This document shows, piece by piece, positions 16,621 through 25,081 of a stretch of DNA of 64,000 nucleotides. Source of the stretch: Streptomyces sp. NBC_00376. Lineage in GTDB: Bacteria; Actinomycetota; Actinomycetes; Streptomycetales; Streptomycetaceae. The DNA is taken from contig NZ_CP107960.1 of the NCBI RefSeq assembly GCF_036077095.1, forward strand, positions 1,364,001-1,428,000. Direction: 5' to 3'. The translations under genes were made by a program, and so were the position numbers. Position 1 is the first letter of the stretch. Each line of letters starts with the position of its first letter. Below the pieces are notes generated by a model. The model searched no databases. It saw only the letters and a program-made list of their open reading frames with translations, and had not been told where the DNA came from.

Positions 16621-17652
16621 CTAGCAGCCCTTCCGGCGCAGGGTGTGGAGGTAGGCAGCCGAGCGGCGGGCCGTGGTGAAGGAGTCGACTATCGGCTGGT
16701 CGTGCTCCACCTGCCAGTGGTGGTCTCGGCGGCCGCCGTGGGTCCTGGTGACGGCGGAGAGGAACTTCTTGTAATCGATGTCGCCGTCCCCGACGTCCAC
16801 CATGCGGTAGCCGTCGCGGGCCGCGATGTCGTGCTCGCCGTCCTTGACGTGGAAGAGCGGGTACCGGCCGGGCTGTTTCAGTACGTAGTGCAGCGGGTCG
16901 AAGGTGTCGGGGGTGCCGTCGGCCCGCTTGCCGAACCGGAACTGGCCGACGTAGGCCCAGTAGATGTCCATCTCGAGGAAGACGAGGTCGGGATCGGTCT
17001 CGGCGAGCAGTACGTCGTAGAGGCGGACGTCGGGCCGGTCGGTGGCGAAGGAGAACTCCTCGGCGTGGTTGTGCTGGTAGAACTTCATGCCGCGCTCCCT
17101 GGCCGCGGCCCCGTAGGCGTTGAAGTCGGCTGCGGCGCGCTTCCAGGCGTCGACCGTCGATCCGTAGCGGAACGGCCCCGAGGCGGTGCCGATGTGCTTG
17201 AGGCCGAGGGCCTGGGCGTCGTCGAGGACCTTGGTGAGGTTCTGCGCGAAGGTGTAGGCGTTCGGGTTGTTGTTGTCGTAGTAGCCGACGTGGCTGCCGA
17301 TGCCCTTGAGTCCGTGGTCGCGGGTGAGCTGCTTGAGCTGGGCGAGGGTGATGGCCCCGGCCGAGCCCTGGGTGTAGCCGGCGTACTCGACCTCGTCGTA
17401 GCCGTACGCCTCGAGTTCGGCGAAGACCTTGTCGAAGCCGAGGGTCGAGACCTTGTCGCGGAGGGTGTAGAGCTGGATCCCGAGACGGCCGGGCGGCAGC
17501 AGGGGGTCGCCCTGGGGCTTGCCCTGGGCGGTGGCGGCCGGGGCGGCGGCGCCGAGAAGGGCGGCTGCGGTGGCTCCGGCTGCCACGCCGAGCATGGAGC
17601 GCCGGCTGAGCTTGTGGGCGAGCTCGGCGTCGACGGGGGTGGGGCGACTCAT
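16621..17652 (-). CDS. Tat-exported TIM-barrel isomerase/epimerase-like protein
   Basis: 343 residues. The Tat signal SRRSMLGVAAGATAAALLG (about 16-35) exports the folded protein. The mature part is an AP endonuclease 2/xylose-isomerase-like TIM barrel: it begins LGIQLYTLRDKV, has EVEYAGY, YQHNHAEEF, VFLEMDIYWAY and ends near HHWQVEHDQP. The Glu/Asp/His metal ligands of the family appear present. Relatives are annotated sugar phosphate isomerase/epimerase, but outside the membrane the substrate would not be a phosphorylated cytosolic sugar. It follows the phosphatase gene by 30 bases, has AAGGAG before the ATG, and is the last gene of the ebo-type operon. Confidence 0.85.
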   Translation of the reverse strand: MSRPTPVDAELAHKLSRRSMLGVAAGATAAALLGAAAPAATAQGKPQGDPLLPPGRLGIQLYTLRDKVSTLGFDKVFAELEAYGYDEVEYAGYTQGSAGAITLAQLKQLTRDHGLKGIGSHVGYYDNNNPNAYTFAQNLTKVLDDAQALGLKHIGTASGPFRYGSTVDAWKRAAADFNAYGAAARERGMKFYQHNHAEEFSFATDRPDVRLYDVLLAETDPDLVFLEMDIYWAYVGQFRFGKRADGTPDTFDPLHYVLKQPGRYPLFHVKDGEHDIAARDGYRMVDVGDGDIDYKKFLSAVTRTHGGRRDHHWQVEHDQPIVDSFTTARRSAAYLHTLRRKGC

Positions 17653-17682
17653 GGAGGAACTCCTTCTGGGGGCGGGACGTTG

Positions 17683-19089
17683 TCAGTGCAGTCCGGCAAG
17701 CTCGAGAAGCAAGGACTTCACTTCGGTGGCCCGGACGGGGCCGGTGAACGCGTGGGGGGTGGAGCACAGGATGAGCGGACCTTCTTCGTCGCTCCGCGGA
17801 AGGCGGCCGTGGCTGCCGCGAATAGGTGACGGGTCCAGCGGCACGACCGCCATGCGATAGCGCATGCCCAGCTTCTTGCGGGCGACGGCCGTTGCCGCCT
17901 TGACCTTGACGTACGGGTCCTGGGGGTCCAGGAAGAGTTCGACCGGGTCGTAGCCGGGTTTGCGGTGGATCTCGACGAGCCGGGCGAAGTCGGGCGCGCG
18001 GGCGTCGTCGAGCCAGTAGTAGTACGTGAACCAGGCATCCGGCTCCGCGATGGCGACCAGCTCGCCCGAGCGCGGGTGGTCCAGGCCGTGTGCCTTCTTG
18101 CCCTCGTCGTCGAGGAGCTGCTCGATGCCCTGGACGTCCCGGAGGGCTTCGCGGGTGGCTTCGAGGTCCTCGGCGCGGCGTACGTAGATGTGTGCGATCT
18201 GGTGGTCGGCGACGGCGAAGGCCCGGGAAGCCATCGGGTCCAGGTACTCCATGCCGTCCTGGGTGTGGACCTCCAGGAGGCCGGCGCGGCGCAGGGCCCG
18301 GTTGATGTCGACGGGCCGGTCCACGCGGGTGATGCCGTATTCGGAGAGGGCGACGACGGTGCGGCCTTCGCGGCGGGCGTCGTCCAGGAGGGGGGCCATG
18401 GCGCGGTCGAGTTCGGCCGCGGCCCGGTAGGAGCGCGGGTCGTCGGGGCCGTAGCGCTGGAGGTCGTAGTCGAGGTGCGGGAGGTAGCACAGGGCCAGAT
18501 CGGGGCGGCGGGTGTCGAGGATGTGCCGCGTCGCGTCGATGATCCACTGCGAGGAGACGAGGTCGGCGCCGGGGCCCCAGAAGTGGAAGAGGGGGAATGT
18601 GCCGAATTTCTCGGTGAGTTCGTCGTGCAGGGCGGGCGGCCGGGTGTAGCAGTCGGGTTCCTTGCGGCCGTCGGCGTAGTAGACGGGGCGCGGGGTGACG
18701 GTGATGTCGGTGTCGGCGCCCATCGCGTACCACCAGCAGATGTTGGCGACGGTGTAGCCGGGGTGGGCGCGACGGGCGGCGTCCCAGAGCTTGTCGCCCG
18801 CGACCAGGCCGTTGTGCTGGCGCCAGAGCAGGACGTCGCCGAGCTCGCGGAAGTACCAGCCGTTGGCGACGATGCCGTGCTCGGCGGGGGTGCTGCCGGT
18901 GAGGAAGGTGGACTGGGCGGCACAGGTGACGGCAGGGAGGACGGTGCCGAGGGGGGCACGGGTGCCCGACTGCCCCAGGGCCTTGAGGTGCGGCATGTGG
19001 TCGAGGAGCTGCGGGGTGAGGCCGACGACGTCTACGACGAGGAGAGGGGTGGGTGTGACGGTCCCGGCGGGCTGCTCGGCTGTGGTCAT
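17683..19089 (-). CDS. Alkaline-phosphatase-superfamily phosphodiesterase of ebo-type cluster
   Basis: 468 residues. Nucleotide pyrophosphatase/phosphodiesterase fold: the first metal Asp in LLVVDVVGLTP, the nucleophile region PAVTCAAQSTFLTGS with Thr as the likely nucleophile, then LPHLDYDLQRYGPD, VVALSEYGITRV and ADHQIAHIYV, which carry further metal ligands. The usual second Asp of the SDHG-type motif is replaced by Glu in SEYGI, a family variant. There is no signal peptide, so it should act in the cytosol. Its ATG overlaps the eboE stop by four bases. Phosphatases of this fold are part of ebo clusters. The substrate is unknown. Confidence 0.85.
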   Translation of the reverse strand: MTTAEQPAGTVTPTPLLVVDVVGLTPQLLDHMPHLKALGQSGTRAPLGTVLPAVTCAAQSTFLTGSTPAEHGIVANGWYFRELGDVLLWRQHNGLVAGDKLWDAARRAHPGYTVANICWWYAMGADTDITVTPRPVYYADGRKEPDCYTRPPALHDELTEKFGTFPLFHFWGPGADLVSSQWIIDATRHILDTRRPDLALCYLPHLDYDLQRYGPDDPRSYRAAAELDRAMAPLLDDARREGRTVVALSEYGITRVDRPVDINRALRRAGLLEVHTQDGMEYLDPMASRAFAVADHQIAHIYVRRAEDLEATREALRDVQGIEQLLDDEGKKAHGLDHPRSGELVAIAEPDAWFTYYYWLDDARAPDFARLVEIHRKPGYDPVELFLDPQDPYVKVKAATAVARKKLGMRYRMAVVPLDPSPIRGSHGRLPRSDEEGPLILCSTPHAFTGPVRATEVKSLLLELAGLH

Positions 19090-20261
19090 GGGAGCTCCTT
19101 GAGGCCGAGGTCGACCAGGAGGTCGCGGGCGAGGGTGAGTTCGGCGGCGATGCCGTCGGCGAGCTGGGTGCGGGTACGGGGGCGAAGCGCGGCCGGGAGC
19201 GCCTGCCAGGTGTACGTCTCGACCTCCAGGTGCCTGGTGAGGGGGTGTCCGCCGCCCACCAGGCGGGTCAGTGCGGATCGGAGTACGGGAAGGGTGGAGG
19301 TGAGCGGTGGTGCGGGTGGTGTGTGCAGGGGGACGTGGAAGTGGGCGCGCCAGGGGGCCCCGTCCGGCAGGGCCCGGCCGGTGACGGCCTCGTCGAGGTC
19401 GTCGGTGCCGCGCAGTCCGGCGGCGGTACGGGTGCGGGTCTGGTGCAGGAAGCGGGGTTCGGCGAAGGCGGCGAGTGCGGTGCGTACCTCGGGGAGGTGG
19501 GGGTGTTCGGCGTGCAGTGCCGCGGAGAGCTGTGCCTTGGCGATCGGGATGCCCGCCGCGCCGAGCGCGTCGACGGCGGTGCCGGGGTCCTCGAAGGAGG
19601 TGGCGAGGTGGCAGGTGTCGATGCAGATGCCGATGCGTGGGTGTCCGACGGCGGTGAGCGGGGCGATGGCGTCGGCGGTGGTCTCGACGGTGCAGCCCGG
19701 CTCGGGTTCGAGGCCGATGCGGATGGATTTGCCGGTGAGTTCGGCGAGTGCGTCGAGGCGTTCGCCGAGGGTGGTGAGCGCGGTGTGTGCCGTGCGGGCC
19801 GCTTCCGGGTCCGAGGCGAAGGGGGTGCGCCAGGCGATCGGGAGGGTGGAGATGGTTCCTTCGGTGGCGTCGTCCGGGAGCAGGCCGGCCAGGAGCCGGG
19901 CGAGGTCGGTGGTGTGGGCGAGCCGCTCCGGGTCCGTCCAGTCCGGCTTGTACACCCGGTACTTGACCTCGTCGGCGCCGAACCCCTCGTACGGGAAGCC
20001 GTTGAGGGTGACGACCTCCAGGCCGCGGCGGTCCAGTTCGGCGCGCAGGGACCGCAGCTCGGCCGGGTCGTTGATCAGGGTGCGGGCGGCGTCCCTGGCG
20101 AGCCAGAGGCCGATGCCGAGCCGGTCCCGGCCGAGGCGTCTGCGGACGGGTTCGCAGTGGTCGCGCAGTTGGGCGCGGACGCCGTCGAGCGTCTCGGCGG
20201 GGTGGACATTGGTGCAGTACGAGAGGTGGACGGTGGAGCCGTCGGGATGGCGGAAGCGCAT
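19086..20261 (-). CDS. eboE: Metabolite traffic protein EboE
   Basis: 391 residues, TIM-barrel fold. The diagnostic N-terminal motif LSYCTNVHPAETLDGV (about 13-28) identifies EboE-type proteins. Further stretches are VVTLNGFPYEGFG, IRIGLEPEPGCTVE and RIGICIDTCHLATSFE, with the Glu and Asp/His metal ligands of this barrel family. EboE is part of the ebo cluster implicated in moving a precursor to the periplasm in cyanobacteria; its reaction is unknown. It starts four bases after the stop of the TatD-like gene and overlaps the phosphatase gene by four bases. Confidence 0.9.
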   Translation of the reverse strand: MRFRHPDGSTVHLSYCTNVHPAETLDGVRAQLRDHCEPVRRRLGRDRLGIGLWLARDAARTLINDPAELRSLRAELDRRGLEVVTLNGFPYEGFGADEVKYRVYKPDWTDPERLAHTTDLARLLAGLLPDDATEGTISTLPIAWRTPFASDPEAARTAHTALTTLGERLDALAELTGKSIRIGLEPEPGCTVETTADAIAPLTAVGHPRIGICIDTCHLATSFEDPGTAVDALGAAGIPIAKAQLSAALHAEHPHLPEVRTALAAFAEPRFLHQTRTRTAAGLRGTDDLDEAVTGRALPDGAPWRAHFHVPLHTPPAPPLTSTLPVLRSALTRLVGGGHPLTRHLEVETYTWQALPAALRPRTRTQLADGIAAELTLARDLLVDLGLKELP

Positions 20262-20265
20262 CGCC

Positions 20266-21114
20266 TCACTCCCCGCCGCGCAGGATGGAGTTGCCTTCGT
20301 GGAGCGGTTGTGGCGTGGCGGTGCCGAGCTGGAGCCGGCCGCTCTGCCCGTAGAACTCGACGGGGTTGCGCCAGAGCACCTTGTCGACGTCGTCGTCGTC
20401 GAACCCGGCGGCGAGCATCGCGTCGCCCACCTTGCGGGTCTTGAGCGGATCGCTCCGGCCCCAGTCGGCGGCCGAGTTGACCAGCACCTTCTCGGTGCCG
20501 TGGGTCCTGAGGATCGCGACCATGCGTTCCTCGTCCATCTTGGTGTCGGGATAGATGGAGAAGCCGGCCCAGCAGCCGCTGTCCCTGGCGTCCTTCACGG
20601 TCGTCTCGTTGAGGTGGTCGAGCAGCACCCGCTCCGGGGGAAGGCGGGACTCGCGGATGACGTCGATGGTGCGGTGCAGCCCGGCGAGCTTGTCCCGGTG
20701 CGGGGTGTGCACGAGGGCGGGCAGGCCATGGTCGGCGGCGAGCTGGAGCTGGGCGGCCAGGGCGGTGTCCTCGGCCGGGGTCATGGAGTCGTAGCCGATC
20801 TCGCCGACGGCGACGACGGAGTCCTTGACGAGATAGCGGGGCAGGGCGTCCAGGACGGGGACGCAGCGCGGGTCGTTCGCCTCCTTGGGGTTGAGGGCGA
20901 GCGTGCAGTGGTGGGCGATGCCGTACTGGGCGGCGCGGAAGGGCTCCCAGCCGAGCAGGGCGTCGAAGTAGTCGAAGAAGCTGGCGGGCGAGGTACGGGG
21001 CTGGCCGAGCCAGAAGGAGGGTTCCACGAGGGCGCGGACCCCCGCGTCGTACATCGCCTGGTAGTCGTCCGTGGTGCGGGAGGTCATGTGGATGTGCGGG
21101 TCGAAGATGCGCAT
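20266..21114 (-). CDS. eboB: TatD-family metal hydrolase, EboB-like
   Basis: 282 residues. TIM-barrel amidohydrolase: metal ligands in FDPHIHMTS (HxH, about 6-9), AVGEIGYDSM (Glu), LVHTPHRDK (His) and LLDHLNETT (His), plus a late Asp in NSAADWGRSD. The start is the ATG at 21114 that shares its A with the TGA of eboA (TGATG). It is EboB by order and family. Despite the TatD name, it is unlikely to be the DNase of the Tat operon; here it serves the ebo pathway. Confidence 0.87.
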   Translation of the reverse strand: MRIFDPHIHMTSRTTDDYQAMYDAGVRALVEPSFWLGQPRTSPASFFDYFDALLGWEPFRAAQYGIAHHCTLALNPKEANDPRCVPVLDALPRYLVKDSVVAVGEIGYDSMTPAEDTALAAQLQLAADHGLPALVHTPHRDKLAGLHRTIDVIRESRLPPERVLLDHLNETTVKDARDSGCWAGFSIYPDTKMDEERMVAILRTHGTEKVLVNSAADWGRSDPLKTRKVGDAMLAAGFDDDDVDKVLWRNPVEFYGQSGRLQLGTATPQPLHEGNSILRGGE

Positions 21115-21779
21115 CAGGACTCCTCCGTGGGGGCGGCGGCACCGGGGGTGGTGAGTTCGAGGACGCGGGTGAGGCCGGCGGGGACACTGCGGCCCGCCGC
21201 GATGCGTTCGGCGGCGAAGTCGCCCAGCATGCGGGCGAGTTCGGCGTCGCCCCGGGCGCGTCGGGCCAGTCCGCCGACGGCTTCGACATCGACCCCGGTG
21301 AAGAGGCATTTGAGAACGGCGTGGCGCCAGTTGTGCGCATCGAGATGGGTGGCGGCGTACGGGCCGACGGCCGCGGCGATCAGCCGGGTGTCATTGGTGC
21401 GCAGGGCGTCCTCGACGAGCGGAAGGGCGGTGGGGCCGAGGTCCAGCCGGTGCAGGGTGAGCAGGACGGCGCGCCGTTCGGCGGCGGTGCCCTGTTCGTA
21501 GAGCCTGGTCAGAGCGGGCAGCGTGGCACGGGCTTCGACGAGCAGGAGGGCGCGTACGGAGTCGGCGTGTTCGAGTCCGCACTGCCGGCCGGCCGCGGCA
21601 TAGCGCAGTTCCCACGGTGGGGCGGCGTAGGGGCTGCCGGGCTGCTCGGTGTCCTGGTGGGAGGCTGCGTGTTCGGCCTCGGCGAGCGCCTCGTCGAGCC
21701 AGGCGCGCGCGGCTCCACCGAGCTGTGCGTCGAGGTCCTTGCGGGTCAGCATCGGGGGGTTCGTCGGGGATATCGGCAT
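21114..21779 (-). CDS. eboA: EboA-domain protein
   Basis: 221 residues, no signal or membrane helix, mostly helical repeats. Typical EboA stretches: LDEALAEAEHAASHQ, WELRYAAAGRQCG, RLYEQGTAAERRAVLLTLHRLDLG and the C-terminal HNWRHAVLKCLFTGVDV. The ATG at 21779 has AAGGGAG upstream; a longer in-frame start at 21899 would run into the preceding gene. The EboA biochemical role is unknown. It lies 22 bases after the upstream TIM-barrel gene. Confidence 0.85.
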   Translation of the reverse strand: MPISPTNPPMLTRKDLDAQLGGAARAWLDEALAEAEHAASHQDTEQPGSPYAAPPWELRYAAAGRQCGLEHADSVRALLLVEARATLPALTRLYEQGTAAERRAVLLTLHRLDLGPTALPLVEDALRTNDTRLIAAAVGPYAATHLDAHNWRHAVLKCLFTGVDVEAVGGLARRARGDAELARMLGDFAAERIAAGRSVPAGLTRVLELTTPGAAAPTEES

Positions 21780-21801
21780 GGCGTCGCTCCCTTCGGCGGT
21801 T

Positions 21802-22689
21802 TCAGCGGCTCGATGGGCTGTGCTTCGACGGACTGTGACTCGACGGGCTGTGTTTGCGGAGGAAGTCGATCGAGTTGCGGGCGAGTTCGGGGCCGGCATG
21901 GGAGTGGCGGGGCAGTTCGACGACGGTCAGGCCCTGGTAGCCGGTGTCCGAGAGGGTGTCGAGTGCTTCGAGTACGGGCGGGAAGTCGATCTCGCCCTCA
22001 CCGAAGGGGAGGTGTTCGTGGACTCCGCGGCGCATGTCCTCGATCTGGACATGGCGCAGCCAGGGCGCGGCCTCGCGGATGCAGTCGACGGGCATGGCGG
22101 GTTCCAGGCACTGGCAGTGGCCGATGTCGAGGGTGAGCCCGAGCGGTGGCGGGTCTCCGCTGAGGACGCGCAGATGGTGGAAGTCGGCGAGCGTGGCGAG
22201 GAGGTGTCCGGGCTCGGGTTCGACGGCCAGCGGAATGCCGGAGCGGTCGGCGGCTTCGAGGACCGGGGCGAGGGAGTCGGTGAGCCGCTGCCAGGCGGTG
22301 TCGGGGGCGGTGTCCGGTGGAGTGATGCCGCTGAAGCAGTGCACGGCGTGGGCGCCGAGGTCGGCGGCGACGTGGACGGCCCGGACGAGCAGCCGGGTGC
22401 GGGCGGCGCGGGCCTCCGGGTCCGGGTCGAGGAGGGAGGGGCCGTGCTTGCGGCGTGGGTCGAGGACATAGCGGGCGCCGGTCTCGACGGTGACACCGAG
22501 CCCCAGCTCCTGGAGCCGGGACGCCGCGTGGCGGGTGCGGGCGGCGAGGTCCGGGGCGAGAGGGTCGAGGTGCATGTGGTCGAGGGTCAGGCCGACCCCG
22601 TCGTACCCGAGGTCGGCGAGGAGTCCGAGGGCGTCGTCCAGGCGGAGGTCGGTGAGCCCGTTGGTGCCGTAGCCGAGGCGGATCGTCAT
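21802..22689 (-). CDS. Sugar phosphate isomerase/epimerase-like protein in ebo-type operon
   Basis: 295 residues, xylose-isomerase-like TIM barrel. It begins IRLGYGTNGLTDLRLDDAL and has YDGVGLTLDHMHL, IPLAVEPEPGHLLATL (Glu ligand), LGLTLDIGHCQCLEP (Asp/His ligands), LRHVQIEDMRRGVHEH and GLTVVELPRHSH (Glu). All four metal ligands expected for this fold seem present. The C-terminus has a Ser/His/Pro tail of short repeats (KHSPSS). Its ATG overlaps the eboC stop (ATGA). It is a second barrel protein distinct from eboE. Confidence 0.85.
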   Translation of the reverse strand: MTIRLGYGTNGLTDLRLDDALGLLADLGYDGVGLTLDHMHLDPLAPDLAARTRHAASRLQELGLGVTVETGARYVLDPRRKHGPSLLDPDPEARAARTRLLVRAVHVAADLGAHAVHCFSGITPPDTAPDTAWQRLTDSLAPVLEAADRSGIPLAVEPEPGHLLATLADFHHLRVLSGDPPPLGLTLDIGHCQCLEPAMPVDCIREAAPWLRHVQIEDMRRGVHEHLPFGEGEIDFPPVLEALDTLSDTGYQGLTVVELPRHSHAGPELARNSIDFLRKHSPSSHSPSKHSPSSR

Positions 22690-23801
22690 GTCGGGCTCAC
22701 CTTCCGGGCGAGGGTGCGGGCGATCGGTACGAGTCCCATGACGGCGAGCGCCGTGCCGACCGCTCCGGTGCGGGCGGCGAGGGCGGCCTGGAGCGGGATC
22801 ATCGCCCGGATGCCGCCGCCGACGGCGCGCTGGGTGAGCGGCGGGGAGGGGTTGAGCGCGGCGTGCAGGAGCGGAACCGCGGCGGTCCGGACGTAGGAGC
22901 CGGTGAGCGCGGTGCGCACGAGGCCGGAAGCGGTGCGGGCGGGGGTTGCGGGTGAGCGATCCGAGAGACGCGGTCGGGGCGACTCGTCCTGCCCGCCGAA
23001 TCCCTTGTGCGCGCCCGGCTCCTGGTCCTCGCGCCGCGTGTGCAGCGCCGCCGCGCCCAGTGCGGCGACGGCCGCGAGCGCGGCGAGGGGTGCGGTGGTC
23101 GATCCGCCGTGTGCCTCGTGCCGGGAGACGGCGGTGACGGCGTAGGTGTGCGCACCGAGCAGACCGGCGGCCGGAAGCGCGCCGAGAACGGAGCCGCGCG
23201 CGACCGGAGCCGCACCACGGGCCGATCCCGGAGCCGTCGCCGCACCACCGGCGGATCCCGGCCCCGGGCCTGCCCCCGCCCCCGCACTCGCACCTGAAAT
23301 CGAACCCGTCCCCGCACCCACGCCCGGAGCCACCGCCCCCGTCGTGCGCCCGGCCCCTCCGGTGGCGGTGGCCCCGAGCAGCAGGTCCAGTCCGCGTGCG
23401 GCGGCCATCGCCGCGGGCCCGGCCGGAGTGTGCTTCAGCCGGAGGTCGTACGCCCACACGGTCGCCGCGAGTCCGGTGGCCACCGCGAGGGCCGGGCGGC
23501 CGGCCCGGCCGGCGAGCCCCAGCCCTGCGGCGGTCAGCGCGCCCGCCGCCGCGAGCGCCGCAGCGGGTGCGATCCGGCCCGAGGGGATCGGCCGGTGCGG
23601 GCGGTCGACGGCGTCCTCCTCGCGGTCGGCCCAGTCGTTGAGCGCCATGCCCGCCTCGTACAGGCAGAGCGAGGCTCCGACGGCGAGCACGGTTCCGCGG
23701 TCGGGACGCCGGCCGCTCGCCGCCGCCCCGGCCAGCGCGTCGCCGGGGACGGTGAACAGCGCGGACACCCGTAGCAGTTCGGCCCAGGCACGTGCCGTCA
23801 T
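22686..23801 (-). CDS. eboC: UbiA-type prenyltransferase, EboC-like
   Basis: 371 residues, integral membrane. The first aspartate-rich motif NDWADREEDAVDRPHRP (about 54-70) binds prenyl-diphosphate Mg. The second, WAYDLRLKHTP, is shorter than in typical UbiA proteins. A run of about 45 residues made almost only of Gly, Ala, Pro, Ser and Thr (about 155-200) interrupts the core and is likely a disordered cytosolic loop. The protein belongs to the family that PGAP names SCO3242-family prenyltransferase. It overlaps both neighbours by four bases. A lipid-linked sugar or inositol derivative as product would fit the operon, but this is inference. Confidence 0.85.
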   Translation of the reverse strand: MTARAWAELLRVSALFTVPGDALAGAAASGRRPDRGTVLAVGASLCLYEAGMALNDWADREEDAVDRPHRPIPSGRIAPAAALAAAGALTAAGLGLAGRAGRPALAVATGLAATVWAYDLRLKHTPAGPAAMAAARGLDLLLGATATGGAGRTTGAVAPGVGAGTGSISGASAGAGAGPGPGSAGGAATAPGSARGAAPVARGSVLGALPAAGLLGAHTYAVTAVSRHEAHGGSTTAPLAALAAVAALGAAALHTRREDQEPGAHKGFGGQDESPRPRLSDRSPATPARTASGLVRTALTGSYVRTAAVPLLHAALNPSPPLTQRAVGGGIRAMIPLQAALAARTGAVGTALAVMGLVPIARTLARKVSPT

Positions 23802-24916
23802 CGTTCCCCCCGCAGCGTCCCGGCGAAGGCGAGCAGCGCCTGATACTGCTCGAAGAGCGCGGCCGGCCCGCCGTCCGGGTCCTTGAAGTAGAAGCCGAGC
23901 TGGGGCAGCGGGCCGCTCAGCCCGCGCTCGTGGGCGCGGGCCACCAGCCTGGCGAGGTCCAGGACCAGAGGTGCGGCCAGTGCCGAGTCACAGCCCTGCC
24001 AGGTGGTCTGGAGCACCATCCGCGCACCGAGGAATCCGTCGAACGCGATGTGGTCCCAGGCGGTCTTCCAGTCGCCGAGGGCCGGCACGTCGTCGATGTG
24101 GACCTCGCCCTCGGGGGCGGTTCCCAGGGTGTCGGCGAGGACGCGTTCCTTGCCCGCGTTCTTGGCGGCCGCCGCGCCCGGGTCGGCCAGCGCCGCTCCG
24201 TCTCCGCCGCCCAGCAGGTTGGTGCCCGACCAGGCCCGTACGGGCAGGGCGCGTTGCACGAACATCGGGGCGAGTACGGAGCGGAGCAGCGTCTGGCCGG
24301 TCTTGCCGTCGCGGCCCGCGTGAGGAAGTCCGCAGTCCGCGACGGCGTCCTGGAGGGCGGGGGTGCGCAGCCCGGTGGAGGGGGTGAAGTTGATGTAGGG
24401 GCAGCCGGCCCGCAGCGCCGCGGCCGCGTAGAGCGAGCTGGCCGGCAGTCGTTGTGCGCCGGGGTCCGGGAGGGGTTCGGTGGACGCCACGTTGATGACG
24501 ACCGTCCTGGCCAGGTCGTTGCCGCGGGTGAAATCGGTGAGGTCGGCGGCGAAGGCGGTGATGAGTTCCTCGTCGCCGCGGGTGTCGCCGGGCAGTGGTC
24601 CGCCGGGCCGGATCCCGGCGTCCGCGGCAGCGAGTTCGGCGCGCACCGCCGACGGGAGTCCGTGCGGCAGCACTCCCCCGGCGGCCAGTGCCTCGGCCCG
24701 TTTGGGCAGTGGGCAGCCGACCGTGTCGTGTCCGCCGAAGACGAGTGAGGTGAGTGGGGGCAGCCCGCTGTCGGTGAAAGGTGGGGTCTCGGTGACCATG
24801 CCTGCCGCCGGGTGGAGCCCTGCCGCGACCGCCGCGCACCCCGCGGTGGCGGTGGTGGCGACGGAGCCGCGTGCTCCGATGAACCAGACTCCGGTACGTA
24901 CGGCGGGTGCTGACAC
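23798..24916 (-). CDS. Inositol-3-phosphate synthase homologue heading the ebo-type operon
   Basis: 372 residues. NAD-binding Rossmann motif FIGARGSVATTATAG (about 13-27), then VVINVASTEP, YINFTPSTG, the signature-like SGTNLLGGGDGAAL and GLSGPLPQLGFYFKDPDGG at the C-terminus. The family turns glucose 6-phosphate into myo-inositol 1-phosphate. This one lies at the position of the EboD enzyme (a sugar phosphate cyclase of another fold) in other ebo clusters. The GTG start has AGGGAGG upstream. Whether it makes inositol phosphate or another cyclised sugar cannot be told here; key lysines were not individually checked. Confidence 0.85.
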   Translation of the reverse strand: MSAPAVRTGVWFIGARGSVATTATAGCAAVAAGLHPAAGMVTETPPFTDSGLPPLTSLVFGGHDTVGCPLPKRAEALAAGGVLPHGLPSAVRAELAAADAGIRPGGPLPGDTRGDEELITAFAADLTDFTRGNDLARTVVINVASTEPLPDPGAQRLPASSLYAAAALRAGCPYINFTPSTGLRTPALQDAVADCGLPHAGRDGKTGQTLLRSVLAPMFVQRALPVRAWSGTNLLGGGDGAALADPGAAAAKNAGKERVLADTLGTAPEGEVHIDDVPALGDWKTAWDHIAFDGFLGARMVLQTTWQGCDSALAAPLVLDLARLVARAHERGLSGPLPQLGFYFKDPDGGPAALFEQYQALLAFAGTLRGER

Positions 24917-25003
24917 GGGCTGCCTCCCTGGCTGGGGGTGCTGGCTGGGCAGAGCGGGTGGCGCTGTGCGACGGAGACGGAAGGGCGGGGCCGGTGGGGC
25001 GGT

Positions 25004-25065
25004 GACGGCGGGCGGGGAGGGGGTCCCTCCGGGCGGGGAGGGGTGGTCCCTTCCCCGCCCGCCGT
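25004..25065 (-). terminator. Terminator of the large secreted protein gene
   Basis: GACGGCGGGCGGGGA pairs with TCCCCGCCCGCCGTC, a 14-15-pair GC-rich stem with a 33-base loop that can itself pair. It starts 16 bases after the stop at 25082, separating this gene from the ebo-type operon promoter. Confidence 0.8.
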
Positions 25066-25081
25066 CGCCGGGGTGGGTGCC

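Noticed and set aside
17965..21501. 1178-residue open frame on the plus strand
   Set aside because: Antisense across the ebo-type genes. Composition and lack of a start site mark it as a shadow.
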